DNA of 24,617 nt, from contig DASZMJ010000514.1 in the NCBI GenBank assembly GCA_035551935.1, positions 1 to 24,617 on the forward strand, in the 5' to 3' direction. Below are positions 8,114-15,283 of this stretch, in pieces; positions within the stretch are counted from its first letter, which is position 1; each line of letters opens with the position of its first letter. This DNA comes from DASZMJ01 sp035551935 (GTDB lineage Bacteria; Planctomycetota; Planctomycetia; Isosphaerales; Isosphaeraceae). The notes under the pieces are model-generated. The model saw only the letters and a program-made list of their open reading frames with translations, was not told the DNA's origin and ran no database searches. A program made the translations under genes and the position numbers.

Positions 8114-8720
8114 CCGATCGCCCGACGGCCGCCGCGCGGTCTTCCTCGACAAGGACGGCACCCTGGTCGACGACGTGCCGTACAACGTCGATCCCCGCCT
8201 CATCCGGCTCGCGCCCGGCGCGGCGGAGGGGCTGGCGCGGCTGCACGACGCGGGATACCTGCTGCTCGTCGTCTCGAACCAATCGGGCGTGGCGCGCGGG
8301 CTGTTCCCCGAATCGGCGCTGGCCGAAGTCGAGGCGCGGCTCCGCGAACGGGTGGCGGAGGCCGGGGCGGAGCTGGCCGGGTTCGAATACTGCCCGCATT
8401 TTCCCGGGGGGATCGTCGCCGAGTCCGCCGTCGCCTGCGGCTGCCGCAAGCCGGCGCCGGGGATGCTCGTGCGGGCCGCGAGCGGGCTGGGCATCGACCT
8501 GGGGCGTTCATGGATGGTCGGCGACATCCTCGACGACGTCGAGGCCGGCCATCGGGCCGGCTGCCGGTCGATCCTCCTGGACAACGGCCACGAGACCGAG
8601 TGGGGCCTCGCGCCCGGCCGCCGGCCCGAGTTCCTCGCCGACGACCTCGACGGCGCCGCGCGGCGGATCGTGACGGCCGATCGCGCGGCGGACTTGCTGA
8701 TGATCGGAGGTTTCGCATGA
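8106..8720 (+). CDS. gmhB: D-glycero-D-manno-heptose-1,7-bisphosphate 7-phosphatase
   Basis: A 204-residue HAD-superfamily phosphatase that removes the 7-phosphate of heptose 1,7-bisphosphate in ADP-heptose synthesis. HAD motifs are all present: DKDGT with nucleophile Asp15 and acid/base Asp17, the VVSNQSG motif II with Ser57, the motif III lysine in CRKPAPGM (Lys115), and motif IV GDILDD (Asp140). The GmhB zinc loop is recognisable as Cys96-X-His98 and Cys111-X-Cys113. The histidinol-phosphatase HisB-N shares the fold, but the direct overlap with hldE (ATGA at 8717) makes the heptose role far more likely. Start ATG 8106 overlaps the previous GT4 gene by eight bases. Confidence 0.88.
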   Translation: MRDRSPDGRRAVFLDKDGTLVDDVPYNVDPRLIRLAPGAAEGLARLHDAGYLLLVVSNQSGVARGLFPESALAEVEARLRERVAEAGAELAGFEYCPHFPGGIVAESAVACGCRKPAPGMLVRAASGLGIDLGRSWMVGDILDDVEAGHRAGCRSILLDNGHETEWGLAPGRRPEFLADDLDGAARRIVTADRAADLLMIGGFA

Positions 8721-10228
8721 AAACGGCGCTGCGCCCCTGGATCGATGCGTTCGCCGGGCTCGAGGTGACGGTCATCGGCGAGGCGATGCTCGACACGTAC
8801 CTCGAGGGGACGAGCGGCCGGCTCTGCCGCGAGGCGCCGGTGCCGATCGTCGCCCTGAGCGGCCGTCGCGACGCCCCCGGCGGCGCCGCCAACACGGCGG
8901 CCAACGCCCGGGCGCTCGGCGCGAAGGTCCGGCTGATCTCCGTCGTCGGCGACGACCCCGAAGGGGCCGTCCTCCGCCGCTTGCTGGCGGATCGCGGCGT
9001 GATCGTCGATGAACTCCTCGCCGACCCCGGCCGAACGACCCTGGCCAAGAACCGCGTCGTCGCCGGCTCGCAACTGCTCGTCCGGTTCGACCAGGGGAGT
9101 ACCGGGCCGATCGGCCCGGAGGCCGAGGAGCACATCCTGCGGCGACTCGCCGAGGCCGTCCCGCGCAGCGATGCCGTGATCATCTCCGATTATGGTTATG
9201 GAATCCTGACTCCGCGCGTGGTCGCGGCCCTGGCCTCGTTGCAGGCCGAGGCCCCGCGCGTGATGGTGGCCGACTCGAAGGACCTGGCCGCGTACCGCGC
9301 GGTGGGCCTGTCGGCCGTGAAGCCGAACTTTGGCGAGGCGGCGCCGCTGCTGGGCCTCGACCCGGATGAGGTCGCGGGCCCGAGGGCCGAGCGGGTCGCC
9401 TTGCACGGGGCCCGGTTGCTGGAGGCGACCGGGGCTCGGATCGCGGCGGTGACGCTCGACACCGAGGGGGCCCTCGTCTTCGAGCGCGGCCGGCCGCCGT
9501 ATCGGACCTTCGCCCGGCCGGCGCCGCACGCGCGGGCCGCGGGGGCGGGCGACACGTTCCTCGCGGCGATGGCCCTGGGCCTCGCCGCCGGGGCCGACGC
9601 GCCGGCCGCCGCCGAGCTCGCCTCGGCCGCCGCCGCCGTCGTCGTCGGCCGCGACGGCACCGCCGCCTGCAACGCCGACGACCTCCGCGACCGCCTCGAC
9701 CTCGACCGCGCCCCCCGCGACGACCGGGCCCGCCTCGCCGACTTCCTCGACGACTGCCGCCGCCTCGGCCGTCGGATCGTCTTCACGAATGGATGTTTCG
9801 ACATCCTCCATCGCGGCCACGTCACGTACCTCAACCGCGCGCGGGCGCTGGGCGACGTGCTGGTCGTCGGCGTCAACTCCGACGCCGGCATCCGCCGGCT
9901 CAAGGGGCCGGGGCGGCCGATCAACACGCTCGAGGACCGCGTGCAGGTGCTCGAGGCGCTCAGTTGCGTCGACTTCGTCGTGCCGTTCGACGACGACGTC
10001 CCCTTCGAGCTCATCCGCGCCGTCCGGCCCGACGTCTTCGTCAAGGGGGGGGACTACACCCGCGAACGGCTCCCCGAGGCCGGGCTGGTCGAACGGCTCG
10101 GCGGGGTCGTCGAGATCCTCCCCCTCGTGGCCGACCGCTCGACGACCAACCTGATCGAGCGCATCCGCGTCACCGTTGGCGACGGCGTGCCGGCGCTCGT
10201 CGCGTCGGGACAAGGGGGCGGACGATGA
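8717..10228 (+). CDS. hldE: Bifunctional heptose-7-phosphate kinase / heptose-1-phosphate adenylyltransferase
   Basis: A 503-residue fusion enzyme catalysing two cytoplasmic steps to ADP-heptose: phosphorylation at C1 and, after GmhB, adenylyl transfer. The N-terminal ribokinase/PfkB domain (about 1-330) shows GEAMLDTYLEG, the GGAANTAANARALGA substrate loop, SAVKPNFGEA and the catalytic GAGDTF with Asp279. The C-terminal nucleotidyltransferase domain (about 350-495) opens with FTNGCFDILHRGHVTYLNRA, where His365 and His368 form the HXGH motif, and ends with a VADRSTTNLIERI segment equivalent to the ISTT-like ATP motif. Length is close to E. coli HldE. ATG 8717 overlaps the gmhB stop (ATGA) with GGAGG six bases upstream, and its own stop overlaps the next ATG the same way. 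No gmhA or hldD is seen in the window. Confidence 0.93.
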   Translation: MKTALRPWIDAFAGLEVTVIGEAMLDTYLEGTSGRLCREAPVPIVALSGRRDAPGGAANTAANARALGAKVRLISVVGDDPEGAVLRRLLADRGVIVDELLADPGRTTLAKNRVVAGSQLLVRFDQGSTGPIGPEAEEHILRRLAEAVPRSDAVIISDYGYGILTPRVVAALASLQAEAPRVMVADSKDLAAYRAVGLSAVKPNFGEAAPLLGLDPDEVAGPRAERVALHGARLLEATGARIAAVTLDTEGALVFERGRPPYRTFARPAPHARAAGAGDTFLAAMALGLAAGADAPAAAELASAAAAVVVGRDGTAACNADDLRDRLDLDRAPRDDRARLADFLDDCRRLGRRIVFTNGCFDILHRGHVTYLNRARALGDVLVVGVNSDAGIRRLKGPGRPINTLEDRVQVLEALSCVDFVVPFDDDVPFELIRAVRPDVFVKGGDYTRERLPEAGLVERLGGVVEILPLVADRSTTNLIERIRVTVGDGVPALVASGQGGGR

Positions 10229-11436
10229 TCGGCCGCGAGGCGTGGGAACGTGCCCGTCGCATCCTCTGCGTCCGGCTCGACAACCTCGGCGACGTCCTGA
10301 TGACCACGCCCGCCCTCCGTGCGCTCAAGGAATCGGCGGAGGATCGGCGGATCACGTTGCTCGCCTCGCCCGCCGGCGCGGCCGTTGCGCGGCTCGTGCC
10401 CGAGATCGACGACATCCTCGTTTATGAAGCCCCCTGGATGAAGGCCACGGCACCGCGTGCCGACGGCGACGCCGACCTCGCGATGGTCGAAACCTTGCGC
10501 CGCGGCCGGTTCGACGCCGCGGCGATCTTCACCGTCTACAGCCAGAGCCCCCTGCCGTCGGCGCTGCTCTGCCACCTGGCGGGCATCCCGCTGCGACTCG
10601 CACATTGCCGCGAGAACCCGTACGGCCTGCTGACCGACTGGGTCCCCGAGCCCGAGCCCGAGCGGTTGACCCGCCACGAGGTCCGCCGCCAGCTCGACCT
10701 CGTGGCCGGCGTCGGCGCGACGTCGAGGAACGAGCGGCTCTCGTTGCGCGTCCCCGACGAGGCCCACGAGCGCGTCGCGGGCCTCTTGCAGCGCCTCGAG
10801 CTCGGCCGGCGTTGGGTCGCGATCCACCCCGGCGCCTCGGCCCCGTCGCGACGCTATCCGCCCGAGCACTTCGCCGCGGCGGCCGGGGCCCTCGTCCGCG
10901 AGCACGGCGTCCGCGTGGTCTTTACGGGGAGCACGTCGGAGCGCGACCTCATCGACGCGATTCGCCGGGCGATGAGGGCGCCCTCGGAATCGCTCGCCGG
11001 CGCGCTCGACCTCGGCGAGCTGGCCGCGTTGATCGAGTGGGCGCCGGCCCTGATCGTCAACAACACCGGGCCGGCGCACATCGCCGCGGCGCTCGGGACG
11101 CCGGTCGTCGTCCTCTACGCCTTGACGAACCTCCAGCACACCCCCTGGCGCGTCGCGGGCGCCGTGCTCTCGCATGATGTCCCTTGCAAACCTTGCTACA
11201 AGAGCGTCTGCCCGCTCGGGCACCACGATTGCTTGCGACTCGTCCCGCCCGGGGAGGTCGTCGCGGCGGCACTGGGGCTGATCGACGGCAAGGACTCGAC
11301 CGAACCTTTTGACATTCCCATTGATACTTGGCAAACCGACCCTCACCCCGGCCGTCTCCCGGGGGGAGAGGGGATCATCTCCCTCCCTCTCCCCCCGGGA
11401 GAGGGCCGGGGTGAGGGCCTGCCGATCCGTGGTTGA
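10225..11436 (+). CDS. Glycosyltransferase family 9 (heptosyltransferase) with repeat-encoded tail
   Basis: A 403-residue GT9 enzyme, probably an ADP-heptose glycosyltransferase acting at the inner membrane. It starts ILCVRLDNLGDVLMTTPALRALK, the family's R-X-GD-hhh-P region. It carries AIHPGASAPSRRYPPEHFAAAA and the donor-site NNTGPAHIAAALGTPVVVLY (Asn279 onward). Four cysteines at 321, 324, 329 and 336 (PCKPCYKSVCPLGHHDC) form the Cys cluster found in many GT9 members. Family homology ends near residue 370. The last 32 residues or so (DPHPGRLPGGEG... LPIRG) are Gly/Pro-rich and are encoded by a hairpin repeat at 11340-11417, so they are probably an added, non-functional extension. The ATG overlaps the hldE stop by four bases. 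Confidence 0.87.
   Translation: MIGREAWERARRILCVRLDNLGDVLMTTPALRALKESAEDRRITLLASPAGAAVARLVPEIDDILVYEAPWMKATAPRADGDADLAMVETLRRGRFDAAAIFTVYSQSPLPSALLCHLAGIPLRLAHCRENPYGLLTDWVPEPEPERLTRHEVRRQLDLVAGVGATSRNERLSLRVPDEAHERVAGLLQRLELGRRWVAIHPGASAPSRRYPPEHFAAAAGALVREHGVRVVFTGSTSERDLIDAIRRAMRAPSESLAGALDLGELAALIEWAPALIVNNTGPAHIAAALGTPVVVLYALTNLQHTPWRVAGAVLSHDVPCKPCYKSVCPLGHHDCLRLVPPGEVVAAALGLIDGKDSTEPFDIPIDTWQTDPHPGRLPGGEGIISLPLPPGEGRGEGLPIRG
11340..11417. repeat. Long hairpin repeat (REP/MITE-like) inside the 3' end of GT9
   Basis: Two 33-base arms, 11340-11372 and 11385-11417, are reverse complements with one mismatch (ggccgtctc against ggccctctc) around a 12-base loop. The outer ends read ccctcacccc and ggggtgaggg. 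Such 'ctcaccccggccctctccc' hairpins are widely dispersed non-autonomous repeats in bacterial genomes (established observation). Here the unit sits in frame at the 3' end of a coding region and stops 17 bases before the GT9 stop codon. It lies immediately before the Shine-Dalgarno of the carbamoyltransferase, so it could influence transcript processing or read-through mid-operon. Confidence 0.9.
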
Positions 11437-11448
11437 GGAGGACCGGCG

Positions 11449-13188
11449 ATGTACACGCTCGGGATCAACGCCGCGTACCACGACCCGGCCGCCTGCCTCG
11501 TGGCCGACGGCCGGGTCGTGGCCGCGGCGGAGGAGGAGCGGTTCACGCACATCAAGCACGGCAAGCGGCCGGTCCCGTTCTCGACCTGGGAGCTGCCGTT
11601 CCACGCGATCGACTATTGCCTGCGCGCGGCGGGCATCGAGCTGACGGACGTCGATCACGTCGCGTACTCGTATGATCCGTACTTGCTTATCGGCCGACAC
11701 CGGGACGCCGCGACGATCGAGCTGCCGATGCGGCCGGCCGAGGCGACGGCGACGGAGTGGGAGTCGCCGTGGGACCCGCTCTTCCTCGCGTCGATGGTCA
11801 ACGCGCCGGGGCAGCTCGTGGACGGGGCGCCGCACCACCTCCGGGAACGGTTCCGGGGGGCGAAGGTGGCGGGGTTTCGCTGGCATTACGTCGCCCACCA
11901 CCTCGCGCACGCGGCGAGCGCCTTCCACGCCTCGCCGTTCCGGAGGGCCGCCGTCCTGACCCTCGACGGCCGCGGCGAGAAGGCGACGACCGGCTACGCG
12001 ATCGGCGACGGCAACGACCTCGAATGGCTCGGCCAGGTCCACGTGCCGCACTCGCTCGGCATCCTGTATGAACAGGTCACGGATTATCTGGGATTCTTGC
12101 ATTCCTCGGACGAATACAAGGTGATGGCCCTGGCTTCGTACGGTCGGCCGAGGTTCGCCGACGAGTTCCGGGGGATGATCCATGTCGGCCGCGACGGCCA
12201 GTATACGATCGACCCGCCCCGACTGGAGGAGCGGTTCGGCCCGGCGCGGTTGCGGGGCGGGACGCTGGAAGAGCGGCACTTCGACCTGGCGCACTCGCTC
12301 CAGGTCGTGCTCGAAGAGACGGTGATCGAGCTGGCGCACTGGCTCCGCGGCACGAGCCGTTGCGAGGACCTCTGCATGGCCGGCGGCGTGGCGCTCAACT
12401 GCGTCATGAACGCCCGGCTCCGCGACCGCGGCCCGTTCCGGCGGATCTGGGTCCAGCCCGCGGCCGGCGACGCCGGCACCGCGCTCGGCGCCGCCATCTG
12501 GATCCACGCCCGCGAACGCCCCGAGGCCGGCCGCGACTATGTGATGGAGCACGCCTACCTCGGCCCCGAGTTCGCGGCCGACGAGATCGAGGACTTCCTC
12601 CGCTGGACGGCGGTCCCGTACCGCCGGCTGGCGGATATCGCCGCCGAGACGGCCGAAATCCTCGCGCGAGACAAGGTCATCGGCTGGTTCCAGGGGCGGA
12701 TGGAGTTCGGCCCGAGGGCCCTGGGGGCGCGATCGATCCTCGCCTCGCCGATCCACGCCGAGATGCAGGCGAGGCTCAACGAGATCAAGGACCGCGAGGA
12801 CTTCCGCCCCGTGGCGCCGGTGGTCCTCGAGGAGGCCGCGGCCGACTGGTTCGTCGGCGCCGGGGCGGGAGACGATGCGTCGCCGTTCATGCTCTTCGTC
12901 CACGACGTCCGCCCCGAGAAGGCCGACCTGATCCCGGCCGTCCGTCACGTCGACGGCACGGCGCGGATCCAGACCGTGAATCGCTCTCAGAACCCCTTGT
13001 ATCACGATCTGCTGAAGGCTTTCCGGGATCGCACGGGCGTGCCGGTGCTCGTGAACACGTCGTTCAACACGCGCGGCGAGCCGATCGTCTGCACGCCGCG
13101 CGACGCGGTCGAGAGCTTCTGGACCTCGCCGCTCGATGCGCTGGTCATCGGGCCGTTCCTGCTGGAGAAGCCCGCCACGTCGGGCTGA
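11449..13188 (+). CDS. Carbamoyltransferase, NodU/CmcH/TobZ family
   Basis: A 579-residue O-carbamoyltransferase. The family transfers a carbamoyl group from carbamoyl phosphate, through carbamoyl-AMP, to a sugar or natural-product hydroxyl. The N-terminal Kae1/YrdC-like half begins LGINAAYHDPAACLV and has the metal-binding cluster VAHHLAHA (His150, His151, His154) and a GGVALNCVMN loop. The C-terminal half has FQGRMEFGPRALGARSIL (414 onward), DFRPVAPVVL and NTSFNTRGEPIV (536 onward), all family hallmarks. Length is normal. ATG 11449 is preceded by GAGGAGG at a good distance and starts 12 bases after the GT9 stop. In a heptose-glycan locus the closest functional parallel is P. aeruginosa WapO, which carbamoylates an inner-core heptose. 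That substrate is inference here. Confidence 0.88.
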   Translation: MYTLGINAAYHDPAACLVADGRVVAAAEEERFTHIKHGKRPVPFSTWELPFHAIDYCLRAAGIELTDVDHVAYSYDPYLLIGRHRDAATIELPMRPAEATATEWESPWDPLFLASMVNAPGQLVDGAPHHLRERFRGAKVAGFRWHYVAHHLAHAASAFHASPFRRAAVLTLDGRGEKATTGYAIGDGNDLEWLGQVHVPHSLGILYEQVTDYLGFLHSSDEYKVMALASYGRPRFADEFRGMIHVGRDGQYTIDPPRLEERFGPARLRGGTLEERHFDLAHSLQVVLEETVIELAHWLRGTSRCEDLCMAGGVALNCVMNARLRDRGPFRRIWVQPAAGDAGTALGAAIWIHARERPEAGRDYVMEHAYLGPEFAADEIEDFLRWTAVPYRRLADIAAETAEILARDKVIGWFQGRMEFGPRALGARSILASPIHAEMQARLNEIKDREDFRPVAPVVLEEAAADWFVGAGAGDDASPFMLFVHDVRPEKADLIPAVRHVDGTARIQTVNRSQNPLYHDLLKAFRDRTGVPVLVNTSFNTRGEPIVCTPRDAVESFWTSPLDALVIGPFLLEKPATSG

Positions 13189-13197
13189 ATCGGGGCC

Positions 13198-14160
13198 ATG
13201 CGCGTCACCGTCGTCGTGCCGACGTTCCGGCGCCCCGACCTGCTCGCCCGCTGCCTCGAGGCGCTGGCGAGGCAGGACGTGGGCCCGTCGTCGTTCGAGG
13301 TCGTCGTCGCCGACGACGAGGCCTCCCACGCGACCCGCTCCCTCGTCGAGGGCCTGGCCCGTCGCTTCCCCGCGCCCTCGCGGTACGTCGCCGTGACCGG
13401 GCCCCACGGCCCGGCCGCGGCGCGGAACGCGGGCTGGCGGGCGGCGACCGGAGAGGTGATCGCGTTCACGGATGATGATTGCGTCCCCGAACCCTGCTGG
13501 CTCCGCGCGGGGCTCGCGGCGCTGGCCGGGGGCGCGGCGGCGGCGGCCGGCCGCGTCGTCGTCCCCTTGCCGGAGCCGCCGACGGACTACCAGCGCAACG
13601 AGTCGGGGCTCGAACGCGCCGAGTTCGTCACGGCGAATTGCCTCGTCCGCCGCGACGTCCTCGAATCGCTCGGCGGCTTCGACGAGCGGTTCTCGGCCGC
13701 CTGGCGCGAGGACAGCGACCTGCACTTCGCGCTGCTCGCCGCCGGCCATTCGATCGTCGCCGCCCCGCTTGCCGTCGTCGTCCACCCGGTCCGCCCGGCC
13801 CGTTGGGGAGTGAGCCTCCGGCAGCAGTGGAAGTCGTCGTTCGACGCCTTGCTCTTCAAGAAGCACCCGGACCTGTACCGCCGTCGCATCCGCGCGAACC
13901 CGCCGTGGGATTACTACGCGATCGTGCTCTTCGCGGCCGCGGCCGTCGGCTTCGCGTGCGCTCGACTCGTGTGGCCCGCGGCCGTCGCGGGGGCGTCGTG
14001 GGCCGCCTTGACGGGCCGGTTCTGCGCGCGGCGGCTCCGGGGCAATTCGAGGGCGACGGGGCACGTCGCCGAGATGGTGTTGACGTCGGCCCTGATCCCG
14101 TTCCTGTCGGTCTTCTGGCGACTCTACGGGGCCGCCCGGTTCCGGGTCCCCTTCCTCTAA
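13198..14160 (+). CDS. Glycosyltransferase family 2 with C-terminal membrane segments
   Basis: A 320-residue GT-A enzyme. It opens VTVVVPTFRRPDLLARCLEALARQ, the usual GT2 start, followed by GPAAARNAGWRAATGEVIAF and the metal/nucleotide-sugar motif DDDC (Asp92-Asp94). The acceptor-side segment is FVTANCLVRRDVLESLGGFDERF with a following WREDSDLHFAL, equivalent to the ED motif of the family. From about residue 239 two hydrophobic stretches (about 239-270 and 290-312) suggest anchoring to the inner membrane. It begins 9 bases after the carbamoyltransferase stop, so it is in the same transcription unit. Sugar specificity cannot be told. Confidence 0.85.
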   Translation: MRVTVVVPTFRRPDLLARCLEALARQDVGPSSFEVVVADDEASHATRSLVEGLARRFPAPSRYVAVTGPHGPAAARNAGWRAATGEVIAFTDDDCVPEPCWLRAGLAALAGGAAAAAGRVVVPLPEPPTDYQRNESGLERAEFVTANCLVRRDVLESLGGFDERFSAAWREDSDLHFALLAAGHSIVAAPLAVVVHPVRPARWGVSLRQQWKSSFDALLFKKHPDLYRRRIRANPPWDYYAIVLFAAAAVGFACARLVWPAAVAGASWAALTGRFCARRLRGNSRATGHVAEMVLTSALIPFLSVFWRLYGAARFRVPFL

Positions 14161-14178
14161 GAATCGACGGTTTTTAAC

Positions 14179-15177
14179 ATGAAACTCCCCGGGTTCTTGC
14201 AGGTCGAGGCCGTCGGCCAGTGCAACCTGCGCTGCCAGATGTGCCCGATCCAGTTCCGCCGCGACGGCCCGCCGCACGGCCCGCCGGCGTTCATCGAGTT
14301 CGAGGCGTTCACGCGCCTGGTCGACCAGTTCCCCGACCTCGAGGAGCTCCAGCTCCAGGGCCTGGGCGAGCCGATGATGCACCCCAGGTTCTTCGACATG
14401 GTGGCCTATGCCGCCGGCCGGAGAATCAAGGTCAGCACGAATACGAATCTGACCTATCTCAGCGACCGCCGCGCCGAGCGTTGCGTGACCAGCGGCCTGG
14501 CCGAGCTGCACGCGTCGGTCGACGGCGCCTCGGCCGAGGTGTACGAGGGGATTCGCGTCCGCGCCCACTTCGAACAGGTGGTCGCCAACCTCGAGGGGAT
14601 CGTCGCGGCGCGGCGGCGGCTGGCGAGCGAGACGCCGAGGGTGCGGATGGTCGTGGTGGCGATGCGGCGGAACCTGCACGAGCTGCCGGGGCTGGTGCGG
14701 CTGGCGCACCGCCTGGGGATCGACGCCGTGTTCGTGCAGCACCTCTGCCACGACTTCGGCGAATCGAGCCTGCCGGCGCACTACGCGCCGATGCGGGCGT
14801 TCGTGGACCGCGAGACCCTGCTGGGCGAGGACGCCGACCGGATCGATCGATTCTTCGCCGAGTCGCGCTCCGAGGCCCGGGCCCTGGGGGTCGACCTCCG
14901 CCTGCCGCGGACCCGGCCCCGCGCGCATCCGCCGGGCACGCCGGGCCCGGCGCGCTGCGACTGGCCCTGGCGCCGGGCGTACGTCAGCTATCAAGGCATC
15001 GCGATGCCGTGCTGCATGGTCGCCACCCCCGACCGCGCCCACCTCGGCGACATGGCCCGCGACGGCGCCGAGGCCGTCTGGAACGGCCCCGAGTACCGGG
15101 CCTTCCGCGACGCCCTCTCGTCCGACGAACCGCCCGAGATCTGCCGCTCGTGCGCCGTCTACTCGGGGACGTTCTGA
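14179..15177 (+). CDS. Radical SAM protein with SPASM-type C-terminus
   Basis: A 332-residue radical S-adenosylmethionine enzyme. The cluster-binding CX3CX2C motif is near the N-terminus (Cys15, Cys19, Cys22: CNLRCQMC), followed by a GLGEPMMHP segment that matches the SAM-binding GGEP motif and a VSTNTNL strand. The C-terminal part has Cys260, the pair Cys278/Cys279 and Cys322-X2-Cys325, the layout of a SPASM/twitch domain holding an auxiliary iron-sulphur cluster. Relatives modify peptides, sugars or alcohols (for example AlbA, anSME, BtrN), so the substrate cannot be named. No small precursor-peptide gene is visible beside it. The 18-base gap from the GT2 gene lacks a good Shine-Dalgarno. 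Placement among glycan genes suggests a sugar or lipid substrate (inference). Confidence 0.82.
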   Translation: MKLPGFLQVEAVGQCNLRCQMCPIQFRRDGPPHGPPAFIEFEAFTRLVDQFPDLEELQLQGLGEPMMHPRFFDMVAYAAGRRIKVSTNTNLTYLSDRRAERCVTSGLAELHASVDGASAEVYEGIRVRAHFEQVVANLEGIVAARRRLASETPRVRMVVVAMRRNLHELPGLVRLAHRLGIDAVFVQHLCHDFGESSLPAHYAPMRAFVDRETLLGEDADRIDRFFAESRSEARALGVDLRLPRTRPRAHPPGTPGPARCDWPWRRAYVSYQGIAMPCCMVATPDRAHLGDMARDGAEAVWNGPEYRAFRDALSSDEPPEICRSCAVYSGTF

Positions 15178-15190
15178 GCCACCACGTTTG

Positions 15191-15238
15191 ACCCGCCTGC
15201 CGGGTTGAGCTAGCCTTTTCGCGCCGGACTGCTATGAT
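15191..15238 (+). promoter_or_regulatory. Candidate extended -10 promoter for the ABC pair, with a weak upstream hairpin
   Basis: The 106-base gap between the radical SAM gene and the first ABC gene is the largest in the run. It contains TGC-TATGAT (15230-15238), a good extended -10 form. The nearest -35-like TTGAGC (15205-15210) is 22 bases away, which is too far for a standard promoter. A five-base-pair hairpin, acccg/cgggt (15191-15205), followed after some bases by cctttt could be a weak terminator for the upstream genes. Both are proposals from sequence pattern only. Confidence 0.3.
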
Positions 15239-15283
15239 GACTTCATCAAGGTCGATGTTCGCGGGGCACGACGGGGTGCCGCT

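Noticed and set aside
8106..8720. Histidinol-phosphatase (HisB N-terminal type)
   Set aside because: The same HAD branch, but the gene overlaps hldE and lies among heptosyltransferase genes; no histidine genes are present, so GmhB is preferred.
6593..10213. A very long open frame on the minus strand across GT4, gmhB and hldE
   Set aside because: It is antisense to four genes with complete catalytic motifs; the peptide is Asp/Gly/Arg-rich low complexity, as expected when GC-rich codons are read backwards. The similar long antisense frames at 2169-4757, 10054-15042 and 14984-17353 were rejected for the same reason.
14179..15177. Ribosomally made peptide (RiPP) cluster centred on the radical SAM gene
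   Set aside because: No short precursor gene, peptidase or recognition-element domain was found; the neighbouring genes are glycosyltransferases.
15205..15238. Standard sigma-70 promoter TTGAGC to TATGAT
   Set aside because: The spacer is 22 bases, too long for a normal -35/-10 pair; only the extended -10 reading was kept, at low confidence.
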